64,000 bases of DNA from Halocatena marina. Its GTDB lineage: Archaea > Halobacteriota > Halobacteria > Halobacteriales > Haloarculaceae. The DNA lies in assembly GCF_025913575.1 (NCBI RefSeq), contig NZ_CP109785.1, positions 2,852,001-2,916,000 on the forward strand. Reading direction: 5' to 3'. How positions within the stretch are numbered: position 1 is the stretch's first letter; each line of letters opens with the position of its first letter. A program made the position numbers and the translations under genes. Shown here one piece after another: positions 1-7,765 of this stretch. Below the pieces are notes generated by a model. That model had not been told where the DNA came from. It searched no databases and was given only the letters and a program-made list of their open reading frames with translations.

Positions 1-214
1 GGAATCCGTGGAATCGGTGGCTCTGTTGAAATCCTATTTATTCAATTTGTTATATGGTGGATTATTCAGGAAGTATTGTGCCTAATTATCGATACTCTCG
101 GCTTCGTGAGCTTGGCCGTGTGGACCTCACAATTTGGTTTCCGGAGATCAGCGAAAATTATCGAAGTTGGTGAGTTAGATCCGAAGAAAGTAGCCCACCG
201 GCAGACTTATCTAT
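1..214. other. Upstream region without a confident gene
   Basis: A 39-codon frame runs on the plus strand from ATG 54 to TGA 173 and reads like protein (it contains RLRELGRVDLTIWFPE), but no family is recognised and no ribosome site is seen. It could be a fragment of a disrupted gene. The stretch from about 180 to 214 carries the promoter of the following ArsR-type gene, with a TATA-like TTATCTAT near 208-215. Confidence 0.25.
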
Positions 215-238
215 ACATGCAACCGTCTAGTTGCATGT
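215..238. promoter_or_regulatory. Inverted repeat, probable operator of the ArsR-type gene
   Basis: Two perfect 9-bp arms, ACATGCAAC and GTTGCATGT, separated by 6 nt, lie just downstream of a TATA-like element and 6 nt before the ATG at 245. Winged-helix ArsR repressors bind such dyads, so autoregulation of the two-gene operon is likely. Binding itself is inferred. Confidence 0.5.
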
Positions 239-244
239 TGTCCC

Positions 245-562
245 ATGACCTCTAACGACGACGTGTTCCGGGCGCTCGCCGACAGTACCCGGCGGTTGAT
301 CTTGGTGGAGCTGACGGACAACAGTGAACAGACGCTTTACGAACTCTGTACGCGCCTGACCATGAAGCACGACGTCGATATGTCTCGGCAAGGAGTGAGC
401 AAGCACCTCGACGTTCTCATTGAGGCCGGGCTGGTCGCCTCAACCCGGCGGGGCAAGTACAAGGTCCTGGAGTTCGCGGGCGCAGACCAGCTCAAGACGG
501 TAGCAACCTGGCTGGACCGCCTGGCCGAGAACAACACAGACACGGAAACTGAGAAGAGATAA
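245..562 (+). CDS. ArsR-family winged-helix transcriptional regulator
   Basis: A 105-aa protein filling the usual ArsR/SmtB size. The N-terminus VFRALADSTRRLILVEL and the later MSRQGVSKHLDVLIEAGLV form the helix-turn-helix and recognition helix, followed by a wing (RRGKYKVLEF). No cysteine pair typical of metal sensors is seen, so it is more likely an organic-ligand or stress sensor. The downstream VOC gene starts 3 nt after the stop, and this ArsR/VOC pairing is common in prokaryotes. A dyad just upstream of the ATG suggests autoregulation. Both genes look intact although they border a degraded provirus. Confidence 0.85.
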   Translation: MTSNDDVFRALADSTRRLILVELTDNSEQTLYELCTRLTMKHDVDMSRQGVSKHLDVLIEAGLVASTRRGKYKVLEFAGADQLKTVATWLDRLAENNTDTETEKR

Positions 563-565
563 AAA

Positions 566-961
566 ATGGAAATCACCGTAACAAGCGTACCCGTAGACGA
601 CCAGCAGAAGGCCTTGGAATTCTACACGAATGTCCTCGGCTTCGAAAAGAAGACCGACGAACCAGTAGGCGAGGCGAGCTGGCTGACCGTTGTCGGACCT
701 AACTCGCACGATGGCGTTGAGCTGCTCCTAGAACCCACACAGAACCCGATAGTAGCAGAGGAGCTTGAGGCCTACCGCGAGGCACTCGTCACCAACGGCA
801 TACCCTGGACCACGTTCGGCTGTGAGGACGTAGAGGCCGAATACGAACGCCTGAGCGAGCAAGGCGTCGAGTTTACACAGGAACCGATGACCGCTGGGGG
901 CGTCACGACGGCCGTCTTCGACGATACGTGCGGGAACCTTATCCAGATCCACCAGCAGTGA
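566..961 (+). CDS. VOC superfamily (glyoxalase/bleomycin resistance-like) protein
   Basis: A 131-aa vicinal-oxygen-chelate protein. It has the two beta-alpha-beta-beta-beta halves expected of the fold: the first begins MEITVTSVPVDDQQKALEFY, the second lies around residues 70-130 and ends in FDDTCGNLIQIHQQ, the usual VOC terminus. The substrate cannot be told from sequence; members act as glyoxalases, dioxygenases or drug-binding proteins. It starts 3 nt after the ArsR-type gene and is presumably co-transcribed and controlled by it. Confidence 0.8.
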   Translation: MEITVTSVPVDDQQKALEFYTNVLGFEKKTDEPVGEASWLTVVGPNSHDGVELLLEPTQNPIVAEELEAYREALVTNGIPWTTFGCEDVEAEYERLSEQGVEFTQEPMTAGGVTTAVFDDTCGNLIQIHQQ

Positions 962-1303
962 GATGGACGTGGTGGATCACGCCAACCACCCGATGCCGAC
1001 AGTGGCACGAAACTTCTAATGGTATCAACAATATCACTCATTTCAGTTTCCCCTCATCTGGGTGATACGTATTTATGCGGGCGCTCCTGAGAGGCTGGTT
1101 GGTACTGAGATTTCAATAGAGACGTTCGATCAAATGATCCTGACCGAACAATGCGGTGCGAGCCCGCATGCGCCCCCCGTGTCGCTACTACCGTTGAGGG
1201 CCAACATAGAGGCTCGAAAGCCCCCGAGGTTCATCATCTCTCTTTGACCTCTTTACTCCCAATGACCCGCGGTGGCGAGGGTCCATTTTCGTACGATTTA
1301 ATC
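962..1303. other. Gene-free spacer before the provirus block
   Basis: No reading frame here is convincing on either strand. The last 40 nt hold a possible promoter (TACGATTTA near 1290-1300) for the protease/scaffold gene. A portal-type gene would be expected just upstream of a prohead protease; none is present, so the left end of the virion block has been lost somewhere in this stretch. Confidence 0.4.
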
Positions 1304-2521
1304 ATGACAACAGACATTCGCGTACCGACACGTGCGTTTTCGTTGCAAGCAAGCGACAGCTTTGATCCCGATGACGGGCCCTGGACGGTCTCCGGGGTCG
1401 CAGTCGGCCCGGGTGACATCCTCCACATGGACGACGGGACGCCCGTCCTCATGACGGAAGATGAACTTCGCAAAGCCGCACAGACACAAGCCGGACAGCC
1501 ACTCTCAGTCGACCATCCAACGGATGAGAGCGGGAAGCCGCTCTACCCGCCACCGACAGACGAGACGGCGGGGAAAGTACCAAAGGCTGGCTATGTCGAT
1601 GGTCGGGGATTGGCCTATGAGGCTAACGTCCACGATCCAGAGGTCGCTCGCGGACTTCACGCCGAGAACCTCGAGGTATCGGTCCATCCGCAGTTTAAAA
1701 ACGGCGGAAACGACCCCGACACCGGTGCGATCATCGCCAAAGACATTCAGTTCAAAGATCTGAGTGTCGTCAGCAAGGGCGATTCGCCGAGCAACCAAGC
1801 TCGGTGGGGAGCCAGTCACGAGCTCGCAGCATGGGTGCATTCGGGAGCCCTTGACAACGAACTCGCAGACGCCAGCGATGGGGTCGATCCAGTCGACCCG
1901 GAGGGCTTCGCCCAGCGCTTTTTCGGTGAGCTTCGCTCGCTGTTCGCGAACGAAAACGGCGGAGAGCAATCTGACGAGTCGGCGGAAGCGGAATCCGACA
2001 CTGGGACAGACCCAGACCCAACAGACGATTCAGGTAATATGACTAACAGAAAACAGTTCATTGAGACGCTCGTCGAGAGCCACGGCTTCGGAGAGGACTT
2101 TTTCGAGGACATGGACGACGATCGGATCGGTCAGATGCACAGCAACCTCGTCGACTCGGATGATCCGAGTGACGGTGATGGGGGCAAGAACAAGGAGCAG
2201 AAAACGGAGAACAACGTCGTCGAGCTCGATATCGGCGATCACGACAGTGTTGACGACTATATCGGTACGAAGGTCGAGGACGCGGTCGAGGCGACGGCAA
2301 GCCGCAATCAGCGGACCGCCATGATCGACGAGATCGTGGCAGCGAAGGACGACGTCGACGCGGACGATCTCAAGGACACGCCCGAGAGCGTGCTCGAGGA
2401 GATGCACGCCAGTATCGCGATGTCGCCCGAACTGCCGGGAGCGACCGGTCGACACACGGCGATGGCCGGTGCATCAGACGATGACGACGATCTCGACGCC
2501 TACGGAACGGGCGTCTACTGA
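1304..2521 (+). CDS. Prohead maturation protease with C-terminal scaffold domain
   Basis: A 405-aa virion assembly protein. The ATG at 1304 is chosen because the longer frame upstream reads like noise. Residues 1-190 resemble head maturation proteases of tailed haloviruses, with a SVDHPTDESG histidine motif near residue 67 and LSVVSKGDSPSNQ (candidate serine) near residue 150. Residues 200-405 are very acidic and charged, as in scaffolds. An in-frame ATG at 2039, preceded by CAGGTAAT, could start a separate scaffold of 160 aa (MTNRKQFIETLV...), as in lambda C/Nu3. The decoration-like and capsid genes follow directly. Protease assignment rests on motif and gene order. Confidence 0.65.
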   Translation: MTTDIRVPTRAFSLQASDSFDPDDGPWTVSGVAVGPGDILHMDDGTPVLMTEDELRKAAQTQAGQPLSVDHPTDESGKPLYPPPTDETAGKVPKAGYVDGRGLAYEANVHDPEVARGLHAENLEVSVHPQFKNGGNDPDTGAIIAKDIQFKDLSVVSKGDSPSNQARWGASHELAAWVHSGALDNELADASDGVDPVDPEGFAQRFFGELRSLFANENGGEQSDESAEAESDTGTDPDPTDDSGNMTNRKQFIETLVESHGFGEDFFEDMDDDRIGQMHSNLVDSDDPSDGDGGKNKEQKTENNVVELDIGDHDSVDDYIGTKVEDAVEATASRNQRTAMIDEIVAAKDDVDADDLKDTPESVLEEMHASIAMSPELPGATGRHTAMAGASDDDDDLDAYGTGVY

Positions 2522-2537
2522 TTTCTGAGATGAAATT

Positions 2538-3011
2538 ATGGCAAATTCCATCATTGCGAGCCTTGAGGACGGCGAAGCGTACGAGGAGTTCCCCGCCGCG
2601 TCGGTTATCACACCCGGGGAAGGTCTCGAATTGGTCGTTAACGGCGGCGAGGAACAGGTTCAGCCTGTCTCGACGGCGGGACAGCCCGGGACATGGGTTG
2701 CTCGCGAACAGCGAAATCCGCCACGAGCAGGCACTGGCAACCCGATCGACCAGAACTATGTGGTTGGTCGGAACGTCGAGGTTATGAAATTCAATCGCAA
2801 CAGCGAAGGACGAACGCGTCTCGCCTCGGGAGCCGATCTCGCGACGGCAGCGAATGCGAATGTCTCAGAGGGTGATCTACTCGAATGGTATTCTGACGGA
2901 ACGCTCAAGACGGGCGTCTCCGGGACGGCGGTCGCACGAGCTCGTGAAGCAATCGATAACTCTGGCGCGGCGGCGGGCGAGAATCCGGTCATCCTCGCGG
3001 AGTTTCTCTAG
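2538..3011 (+). CDS. Putative capsid decoration or head protein
   Basis: A 157-aa protein between the protease/scaffold gene and the major capsid gene, the usual place of a head decoration protein. It is rich in small residues and beta-prone segments (VITPGEGLELVVNGGEEQVQ; LASGADLATAANANVSEGD), similar in style to DUF2190-type or gpD-like decoration proteins, and has no enzyme motif. It starts 16 nt after the upstream stop and ends 9 nt before the capsid gene. Assigned mainly by gene order. Confidence 0.55.
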   Translation: MANSIIASLEDGEAYEEFPAASVITPGEGLELVVNGGEEQVQPVSTAGQPGTWVAREQRNPPRAGTGNPIDQNYVVGRNVEVMKFNRNSEGRTRLASGADLATAANANVSEGDLLEWYSDGTLKTGVSGTAVARAREAIDNSGAAAGENPVILAEFL

Positions 3012-3020
3012 GTGATTTAA

Positions 3021-4157
3021 ATGTCAACTGCAGATACCGCAACTATCTCTGACCCGCAGGTATTCGAGGCAGGAGCATCGCTAACGGCGCAGCGAGCGCT
3101 GTTCAATCCGGTCCGCACAGTTCGCGAGCATGCACTCAAGCAACTCCGAGCACAGTCCGTCTTCTCCGCCGAGCAGTGGGAGCACATGGACAAGGCGGTC
3201 TTTGGAACGAACGAGGAGGGCGAGCTGACGGCCGACTCGACGCTTCAGATCGATAGCTGGACCGACTACAGCGGCGAGATTCGAGGAGACCAGGATGTCC
3301 CTGCGATGACGATCGACCGACTCCTGTCAGCAGGGTTCGGAGTTCCGACGAGCCTCAACCGCTATATCTACGTCTCGCAGATGCGGAATGTGGACTTCGA
3401 GGCAGAGGTGTCGATGAATGGCCGGTCACGTGGTCGCCAGGACATGCCGGCGATCGGCCTCGATGGCGTCCCGCTGCCGATCTTCCACGCCGACTATGAG
3501 ATCGACGCGCGTGAGTATCAGAATGCTCTGCAGTTCGGCGAGCCGTTCGACACCTCTGTAGGGACAGAGGCCCGCCGAGCTGTCAACCGAAAGGAGGAGG
3601 AAGTCCTCTGGGACGGCTGGGGCGGCAACATCGAGACCGATCGCGGCGTGTTCAGCCTTGACGGTCTCGACGAGGACAACGGGAAGGTCTTGACCGGCAC
3701 GAGTGCTGGCTGGTCGACGGATGCAGCCAATGTCCTCGCGGACATGAAGACGATGATCGACGACCTTGAGCAGCAGGGAGCGAATAACAACAACGGGCCC
3801 ATGCCGTCGGAGCTCGGTGCGATGATGTTCGTGCCAACCCAGCAGTGGGGTATCGTGACGCGGGCTGACTACGAGACGAGCGCGACGGATGAGCCGATCA
3901 TCGACCGGGTGGAGCGAAAATACCCGTACGTGACGCTCGTGCCCGCGCCGCGGCTTACCGCCGGGCACATCATCATGCTCGTACGTGACACGCGCTACTT
4001 CGGCATCGCCAACGCGCAGGGCATCACCAACACGAGTTGGGAAGTCGACGGCGGGATGGCACTCCGGAACAAGGTGATCAGCTCGCGCGTCCCATACGTC
4101 AAAGAGCAGCCGGACAGCATCTACGGGATCGTCCGCTACACCGGCGCGGAGGCCTAG
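3021..4157 (+). CDS. HK97-fold major capsid protein
   Basis: A 378-aa protein, typical in length for a haloviral major capsid protein. It sits after protease/scaffold and decoration-like genes and before connector-like genes, the conserved caudoviral order. Internal features fit the HK97 fold: an alpha-helical N-arm (residues 20-60), an E-loop-like segment with QDMPAIGLDGVPLPIFHADY near 145, and a C-terminal part with the A-domain pattern (TAGHIIMLVRDTRYFGIA near 315). No DNA or ATP motif is present. The gene is uninterrupted. Confidence 0.75.
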   Translation: MSTADTATISDPQVFEAGASLTAQRALFNPVRTVREHALKQLRAQSVFSAEQWEHMDKAVFGTNEEGELTADSTLQIDSWTDYSGEIRGDQDVPAMTIDRLLSAGFGVPTSLNRYIYVSQMRNVDFEAEVSMNGRSRGRQDMPAIGLDGVPLPIFHADYEIDAREYQNALQFGEPFDTSVGTEARRAVNRKEEEVLWDGWGGNIETDRGVFSLDGLDEDNGKVLTGTSAGWSTDAANVLADMKTMIDDLEQQGANNNNGPMPSELGAMMFVPTQQWGIVTRADYETSATDEPIIDRVERKYPYVTLVPAPRLTAGHIIMLVRDTRYFGIANAQGITNTSWEVDGGMALRNKVISSRVPYVKEQPDSIYGIVRYTGAEA

Positions 4158-4158
4158 A

Positions 4159-4482
4159 ATGACGGGCGAGACAATCACATTCGACGATATTGATGTCGCC
4201 GACGTCCGGTATGCAGTCCTTGCACTCGACAAGCACGCAAACCATCGCGAACAGAAGGGGCACGAGGCTGCGGCGCGGAAATATCGCGACGCGACCGACG
4301 AGTTCCGTCGGCGAGCGGAGCAGGTCATTGAAGGCGGTCTCTTTGGAGGACAGGACGAGGACGACGTTGTTCTCCCCCAGATATCGAGGCTTTCATCGAG
4401 CGCACGGTCGAGAAGAAATTCGCTGAGTACGAAGACAAGCGAGAACGCAGCATTCGAGAGACTTCCACAGAGCAATGAGTAA
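4159..4482 (+). CDS. Small head/neck protein with a homopolymer frameshift
   Basis: The frame starts 1 nt after the capsid stop. Codons 1-72 (through EDEDDVVLP) look genuine; the remaining sequence to 4482 does not. With one additional C in the run of five at 4374-4378, translation continues as DIEAFIERTVEKKFAEYEDK and onward to a TGA at 4476-4478. That TGA overlaps the next ATG as ATGA, exactly like other junctions in this operon. The ancestral product is thus a helical, charged 106-aa protein. The shift may be a decay mutation, a sequencing error or slippage. Function is unknown; a neck or scaffolding-associated role is a guess from position. Confidence 0.6.
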   Translation: MTGETITFDDIDVADVRYAVLALDKHANHREQKGHEAAARKYRDATDEFRRRAEQVIEGGLFGGQDEDDVVLPQISRLSSSARSRRNSLSTKTSENAAFERLPQSNE

Positions 4483-4861
4483 CGACACAATCACGTATCG
4501 CGTCGAGTGGGGGCGCTTCAGGCACAAGGGAACTCGCTACGAGGTGGGCGAGATATTCGAAGCCGATCCCTCGCTAGCCGAGGACTGGCCTCATACCCTC
4601 ACTGCTGTCGTCGACGGCGGTGAGAAGCAGACGGATGGACAGCAGACGTTCGAGCGGATGGAGCCGAGCCAGTCTGAGAGTGAATTCGATGCGAGCGAAT
4701 TCGTCGATCGCAGTCCGATGGATCCCGTCCTTGAGGACATTGAGGCGGGCATGGTCGACGAGCATCTCGATACGGTGCTCGAAGCAGAAAAGGGAGGTCG
4801 CGACCGGGACGGTGTGAGGGACGCGATCGCCGATCGTCGCGAAGAGCTGAACGAGGAGTAA
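4475..4861 (+). CDS. Hypothetical provirus head-tail region protein
   Basis: A 128-aa acidic protein. Residues 1-45 (ITYRVEWGRFRHKGTRYEVGEIFEAD) are beta-rich and resemble the short SH3-like or Mu gp-like proteins that follow capsid genes in haloviral clusters. The rest is low-complexity and ends in a charged helix. It overlaps the restored frame of its upstream neighbour by ATGA and is followed after 1 nt by the next gene, so it belongs to one virion operon. No specific function can be assigned. Confidence 0.5.
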   Translation: MSNDTITYRVEWGRFRHKGTRYEVGEIFEADPSLAEDWPHTLTAVVDGGEKQTDGQQTFERMEPSQSESEFDASEFVDRSPMDPVLEDIEAGMVDEHLDTVLEAEKGGRDRDGVRDAIADRREELNEE

Positions 4862-4862
4862 A

Positions 4863-5237
4863 ATGCCGATCACCATCTCTCCGGACGACGTCCGCGGTGC
4901 GCTCAATGCCGATCAGAGTGACTACAGCGATGATGATCTCGCGTTTGAGATCAAAGTCGCCGAGGAGATTGTCAACGACGATCTCGCACCACACTCGAAC
5001 GACACTAGTCGTCTGGAGCTCGTCGGCGCGCTCATCGCGGCAGCATACGTTCATGATGATGGTGAGGGATCGGTCTCGTCAGTACAGCAGGCTAGTCGGC
5101 AGATCTCGTTCGATTCCGAGAATGCACTCTCATACTGGCGGCGAGCTGTCCAGCTCGATCCCACCGGGAAACTCGCCCAACTTGAGCAGCAGACAGCCAC
5201 AGTCTCAGTTCCGGACGCACGGGGGATCGACTACTAA
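4863..5237 (+). CDS. Head-tail connector (gp6/adaptor-like) protein
   Basis: A 124-aa protein starting MPITISPDDVRGALNADQSDYSDDDLAFEIKVAEEIV. This pattern (short strand, then a bundle of helices beginning with a residue-counted SDDDL-type loop) is characteristic of phage head-tail adaptor proteins that sit below the portal. It stands in the right place, between the capsid and the gp10-like gene. Its TAA overlaps the next ATG by one base, which implies coupled translation. Assigned on fold-like pattern and position. Confidence 0.6.
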   Translation: MPITISPDDVRGALNADQSDYSDDDLAFEIKVAEEIVNDDLAPHSNDTSRLELVGALIAAAYVHDDGEGSVSSVQQASRQISFDSENALSYWRRAVQLDPTGKLAQLEQQTATVSVPDARGIDY

Positions 5238-5626
5238 TGCCCAAGCCCGGTGCTCAAATGACGGGAGTTGGGAGCCTCCTAAACACAGTCAACGACATCA
5301 AAGAGCGCTGGTTCACGACGACGACCTATATTGTCGCGACGAACATAGAATACGGAATTTACGTCGAATTTGGAACATATAAAATGGCGGCTCAGCCGTA
5401 TCTGCGACCGGCGGCCGATCACGCTCGTCGGAATATCGACCGGTGGGCTGCGAACGCCGACTCGATCGACGAGCTCGTCCGTGACGTCGCACTCGAAATC
5501 GAGCGATACGCGAAGGAAGTCGTGCCCGTCGATGAGGGCACTCTCCGAGGGAGTATCCGAGCAGAGGAGGCTGACGGCTCGGTTGCTGTCTCGACTTCGA
5601 TCGGCGATGGACCATTACCAGCGTAA
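5237..5626 (+). CDS. HK97 gp10-like minor tail/head completion protein
   Basis: A 129-aa protein holding the family signature EYGIYVEFGTYKMAAQPYLR (residues 37-56), which matches the YA-x-x-(V/Q)EFGT-x-x-M-x-A-x-P-(F/Y)-(L/M)-RPA pattern of HK97 gp10. It is followed by a long helix and VVPVDEGTLRGSIRAE, also typical of the family. Such proteins complete the neck between head and tail of siphoviruses. The gene overlaps the connector gene by one base and precedes a likely tail terminator. Confidence 0.75.
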   Translation: MPKPGAQMTGVGSLLNTVNDIKERWFTTTTYIVATNIEYGIYVEFGTYKMAAQPYLRPAADHARRNIDRWAANADSIDELVRDVALEIERYAKEVVPVDEGTLRGSIRAEEADGSVAVSTSIGDGPLPA

Positions 5627-5628
5627 TC

Positions 5629-6042
5629 ATGGCACGCACAGGAGACATTCTGAACAACTACGACGACTTGTTTTCCGATCTGTTCGAGGATCCGGTTGAG
5701 GTCTACAACTATCTCGAAGGACCAGAAGACGAGTATGGTGATCATGAGAGAAATCCGTACCCGTCGAACCCGATATCGACGACCGGACAGATCGAATACC
5801 CGACCGAGCCGGTCGTCGTCTCTAGCCCCAGTGGGCAGGAAACGACGCTCGATGCGGTGATCTATCTTCCGGACGACACGCTCGTCACTGACGGGGGTAC
5901 GACAGACGATCAAGACAGGGAGCTCCCGTGGCCATCCGAGGTTGTCGATGCCGGCGATCGGCGGCACACGGTGGTGAACGTCGTCGACGAGGGCAATGGT
6001 CGCCTCCGCTGCGATGCGATCGACACCGAAGAAGGATCCTGA
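5629..6042 (+). CDS. Putative neck/tail-completion protein
   Basis: A 137-aa protein located between the gp10-like gene and a tail-terminator-like gene. It begins MARTGDILNNYDDLFSDLFEDPVEVYNYLEGPEDEYGDHE and then contains several beta strands (VVVSSPSGQETTLDAVIYLP; HTVVNVVDEGNGRLRCDAI), consistent with a head closure or stopper protein. There is no enzymatic motif. The 0.7-kb mobile element with the MazG-like gene inserted 12 nt after its stop codon, splitting it from the next virion gene without breaking either. Confidence 0.5.
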   Translation: MARTGDILNNYDDLFSDLFEDPVEVYNYLEGPEDEYGDHERNPYPSNPISTTGQIEYPTEPVVVSSPSGQETTLDAVIYLPDDTLVTDGGTTDDQDRELPWPSEVVDAGDRRHTVVNVVDEGNGRLRCDAIDTEEGS

Positions 6043-6053
6043 GTATCCTGAGC

Positions 6054-6775
6054 AGAGAGTGTCATAGAACTATTCACAAGGGCTTGATTTCACTCGGCTT
6101 TCGGTGAATCAGCTGGCAGATAGAGCGTGCGCATATATCGATTGGCCCCCTCCCAATCCGACCTGAAGTGAAGCAACGGTTCAAATGACTCTTCCATTAG
6201 ACACTGAAGCGACACTCCTTTTTGTGCTCTCTGCGCGCTGGAATCGTATGCCCGACGATATCGACGACATCCAGCAGGAGTATATCGAGTTCCTCGAAGA
6301 GCGAGAATGGAACCAATATCACACACCACAGAACGTTGCCCAGGCAATCTCAGTCGAGGCTGCGGAGCTACTCGAACTGTTCCTCTGGCACGATAATATC
6401 GAAAGTGAACAAATCGCCAACTACGACGACTTCGTTGAGGAAGTACGAATGGAAATTGCAGACATTCTCATTTACAGCATGAGCATGGCTCATCAACTCG
6501 ATATTGATCTTACTGAAGCGGTCACTACGAAACTCGAACAGAACAAAGATCGATTCGATATGGAGGTTTCTAAGAAGATTCGGGAAGAGAAAGACGAGTG
6601 GCAACGGAAATGAAGAATCGGTCGACATCTCAACTATGACGTTCGTAACGTAGTGGATAACCCTACTTCGAATTCGTTGAAGAATTACCGCACCGAATTG
6701 ATTACTGCATCTTCTGTGTCTACCGGTCGATGAATGAGGACAGCACAGTATGCGAACAGTTCTATGACACCCTCT
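6054..6775. mobile_element. Small inverted-repeat-bounded element carrying a MazG-like gene
   Basis: Near-perfect 25-bp terminal inverted repeats lie at 6054-6078 and 6751-6775. Both share the core GTGTCATAGAACT and differ at three positions. They bracket 722 bp holding one gene (MazG-like, 6248-6613) and no transposase, so the element resembles a MITE or non-autonomous transposon with cargo. It sits in an intergenic gap of the virion operon, between stop 6042 and start 6798. A clear target-site duplication is not evident; flanks CCTGAGCA (6047-6054) and CCTAAGCA (6782-6789) are similar but not identical. The repeats are direct observation; mobility is inferred. Confidence 0.65.
6248..6613 (+). 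CDS. MazG-like nucleotide pyrophosphohydrolase
   Basis: A 121-aa protein starting MPDDIDDIQQEYIEFLEERE; the ATG at 6248 is preferred to an in-frame ATG at 6185 because the family usually starts here. It contains the all-alpha NTP-PPase signature: EAAELLELFLW supplies the first acidic cluster (E-x-x-E) and EVRMEIADILIYSMSMAH the second (E-x-x-D). The sequence fits the small dCTPase/RS21-C6 type that hydrolyses non-canonical or excess dNTPs to the monophosphate and pyrophosphate. It is the only gene inside the inverted-repeat element at 6054-6775 and is thus probably cargo, not a native virion gene. Confidence 0.8.
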   Translation: MPDDIDDIQQEYIEFLEEREWNQYHTPQNVAQAISVEAAELLELFLWHDNIESEQIANYDDFVEEVRMEIADILIYSMSMAHQLDIDLTEAVTTKLEQNKDRFDMEVSKKIREEKDEWQRK

Positions 6776-6797
6776 AAACAACCTAAGCATCCTCAGT

Positions 6798-7295
6798 ATG
6801 GATCCGACAAAGAAAATCTGGCAACTCATCGAAGACAACTGGGATAACTCCCAGACATCACTGGCATCCGAGCCAGAGTTCCAGACTGGCTGGTACTCGC
6901 GGGATCAGAAGCTCCCAGCGATTACTGTCACGGGCAAGAATGAGGGCGTGCTTCGTGGCGGGGAGACGGGATTCACTGCGACCCACAGCATCACCGGCAA
7001 AGCGATGCAGCGATGGAGCGGATTCGTCCTCGTCGACGCGGTCGCCGGGACACACTCTGACTGTGAGGGGATCGGGGTCGGTGGAGACGATCTCAATCCG
7101 AAGCTCGTTCGGCAAGAGCTGAAGCAGCACGCCCAGCAGATCATCATCGACACTCAGCGGACGTCGGATTTTCGCGCGACTGCGCCGGATGGTGGCCGCG
7201 ATGTCGAGGACACATCCGATCAGGCGGATGTGAAACCTGTCTTCAGGCATCAGTTTCAGGCGCGATTCATCTACGACAAACTTCCAAATCCGTGA
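6798..7295 (+). CDS. Putative tail terminator/completion protein
   Basis: A 165-aa protein beginning MDPTKKIWQLIEDNWDNSQTSL. An N-terminal helix followed by mixed alpha/beta segments (AITVTGKNEGVLRG; RWSGFVLVDAVAGTHSD; QELKQHAQQIIID) and a C-terminal strand FRHQFQARFIYDKLPNP is the pattern of tail terminator proteins (lambda gpU/HK97 gp10-neighbour type). It lies right before two tail genes. Once the mobile element upstream is removed it would follow the neck gene directly. Function inferred from pattern and order. Confidence 0.5.
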   Translation: MDPTKKIWQLIEDNWDNSQTSLASEPEFQTGWYSRDQKLPAITVTGKNEGVLRGGETGFTATHSITGKAMQRWSGFVLVDAVAGTHSDCEGIGVGGDDLNPKLVRQELKQHAQQIIIDTQRTSDFRATAPDGGRDVEDTSDQADVKPVFRHQFQARFIYDKLPNP

Positions 7296-7455
7296 CTCAG
7301 TCACGGCAGTCGCGGTATCGATCCATCGCGGCTGACTTTTGTTCCGCGTCGCTCGGTCGATCGAGCGTCGCATGCAGACGCATGATCACAGCCAGCCCGC
7401 TAGCGGAATGACCTCGCAGACGACGATCAGCGAGTGACCGCTCTGGGTCTGGGTA

Positions 7456-7472
7456 GGCCGTCACTGACGGCC
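7456..7472 (+). promoter_or_regulatory. Perfect hairpin just before a tail gene start
   Basis: GGCCGTCA and TGACGGCC form a perfect 8-bp stem with a one-base centre, ending 9 nt before the ATG at 7482. It could act on translation of the small tail gene in the polycistronic RNA, or be a protein-binding palindrome. No poly-T follows, so it is not a typical terminator. Confidence 0.35.
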
Positions 7473-7481
7473 AGTTCACAA

Positions 7482-7763
7482 ATGCGATTAACAGTAAACC
7501 AAACCGATTCGACCGGGAAGCCGACGGTATCGGCGTTCACCGTCACGATCGACGACGAACGTCACGAAATCGACGTCGCGTCGACGGGGACATTCAACGT
7601 CTCGCAAGATGTCGGCGAGTGGTTGCTCGATAGCGACCGCTACGACGTTTCTCGTTACGAGGACGAGGAGGATGAAGGTGAAGAGAACGACGACGTCGAC
7701 GGGGCTACCGAGGAAGAGAATACTGACCAATCAGAGCCAGACGGCTTCAACTATCATAGCTAA
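7482..7763 (+). CDS. Small acidic provirus tail-region protein
   Basis: A 93-aa protein. The ATG at 7482 is chosen over GTG 7434 because the first 16 residues of the longer frame overlap a hairpin and look non-coding. Residues 1-55 are beta-rich (MRLTVNQTDSTGKPTVSAFTVTI), the remainder is a nearly continuous run of Asp and Glu. It lies 2 nt before the large tail gene. The role is unknown; short proteins in this position of haloviral clusters are usually uncharacterised. Confidence 0.5.
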   Translation: MRLTVNQTDSTGKPTVSAFTVTIDDERHEIDVASTGTFNVSQDVGEWLLDSDRYDVSRYEDEEDEGEENDDVDGATEEENTDQSEPDGFNYHS

Positions 7764-7765
7764 AT

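Noticed and set aside
7292..7437. Chain of tiny overlapping frames (GTG 7292 to TGA 7411, ATG 7408 to TGA 7437) between two tail genes
   Set aside because: The overlaps look like coupled genes, but the 39-codon product has many Ser, Arg and Cys and no protein-like pattern, and the second is only 9 codons. Probably chance in GC-rich spacer.
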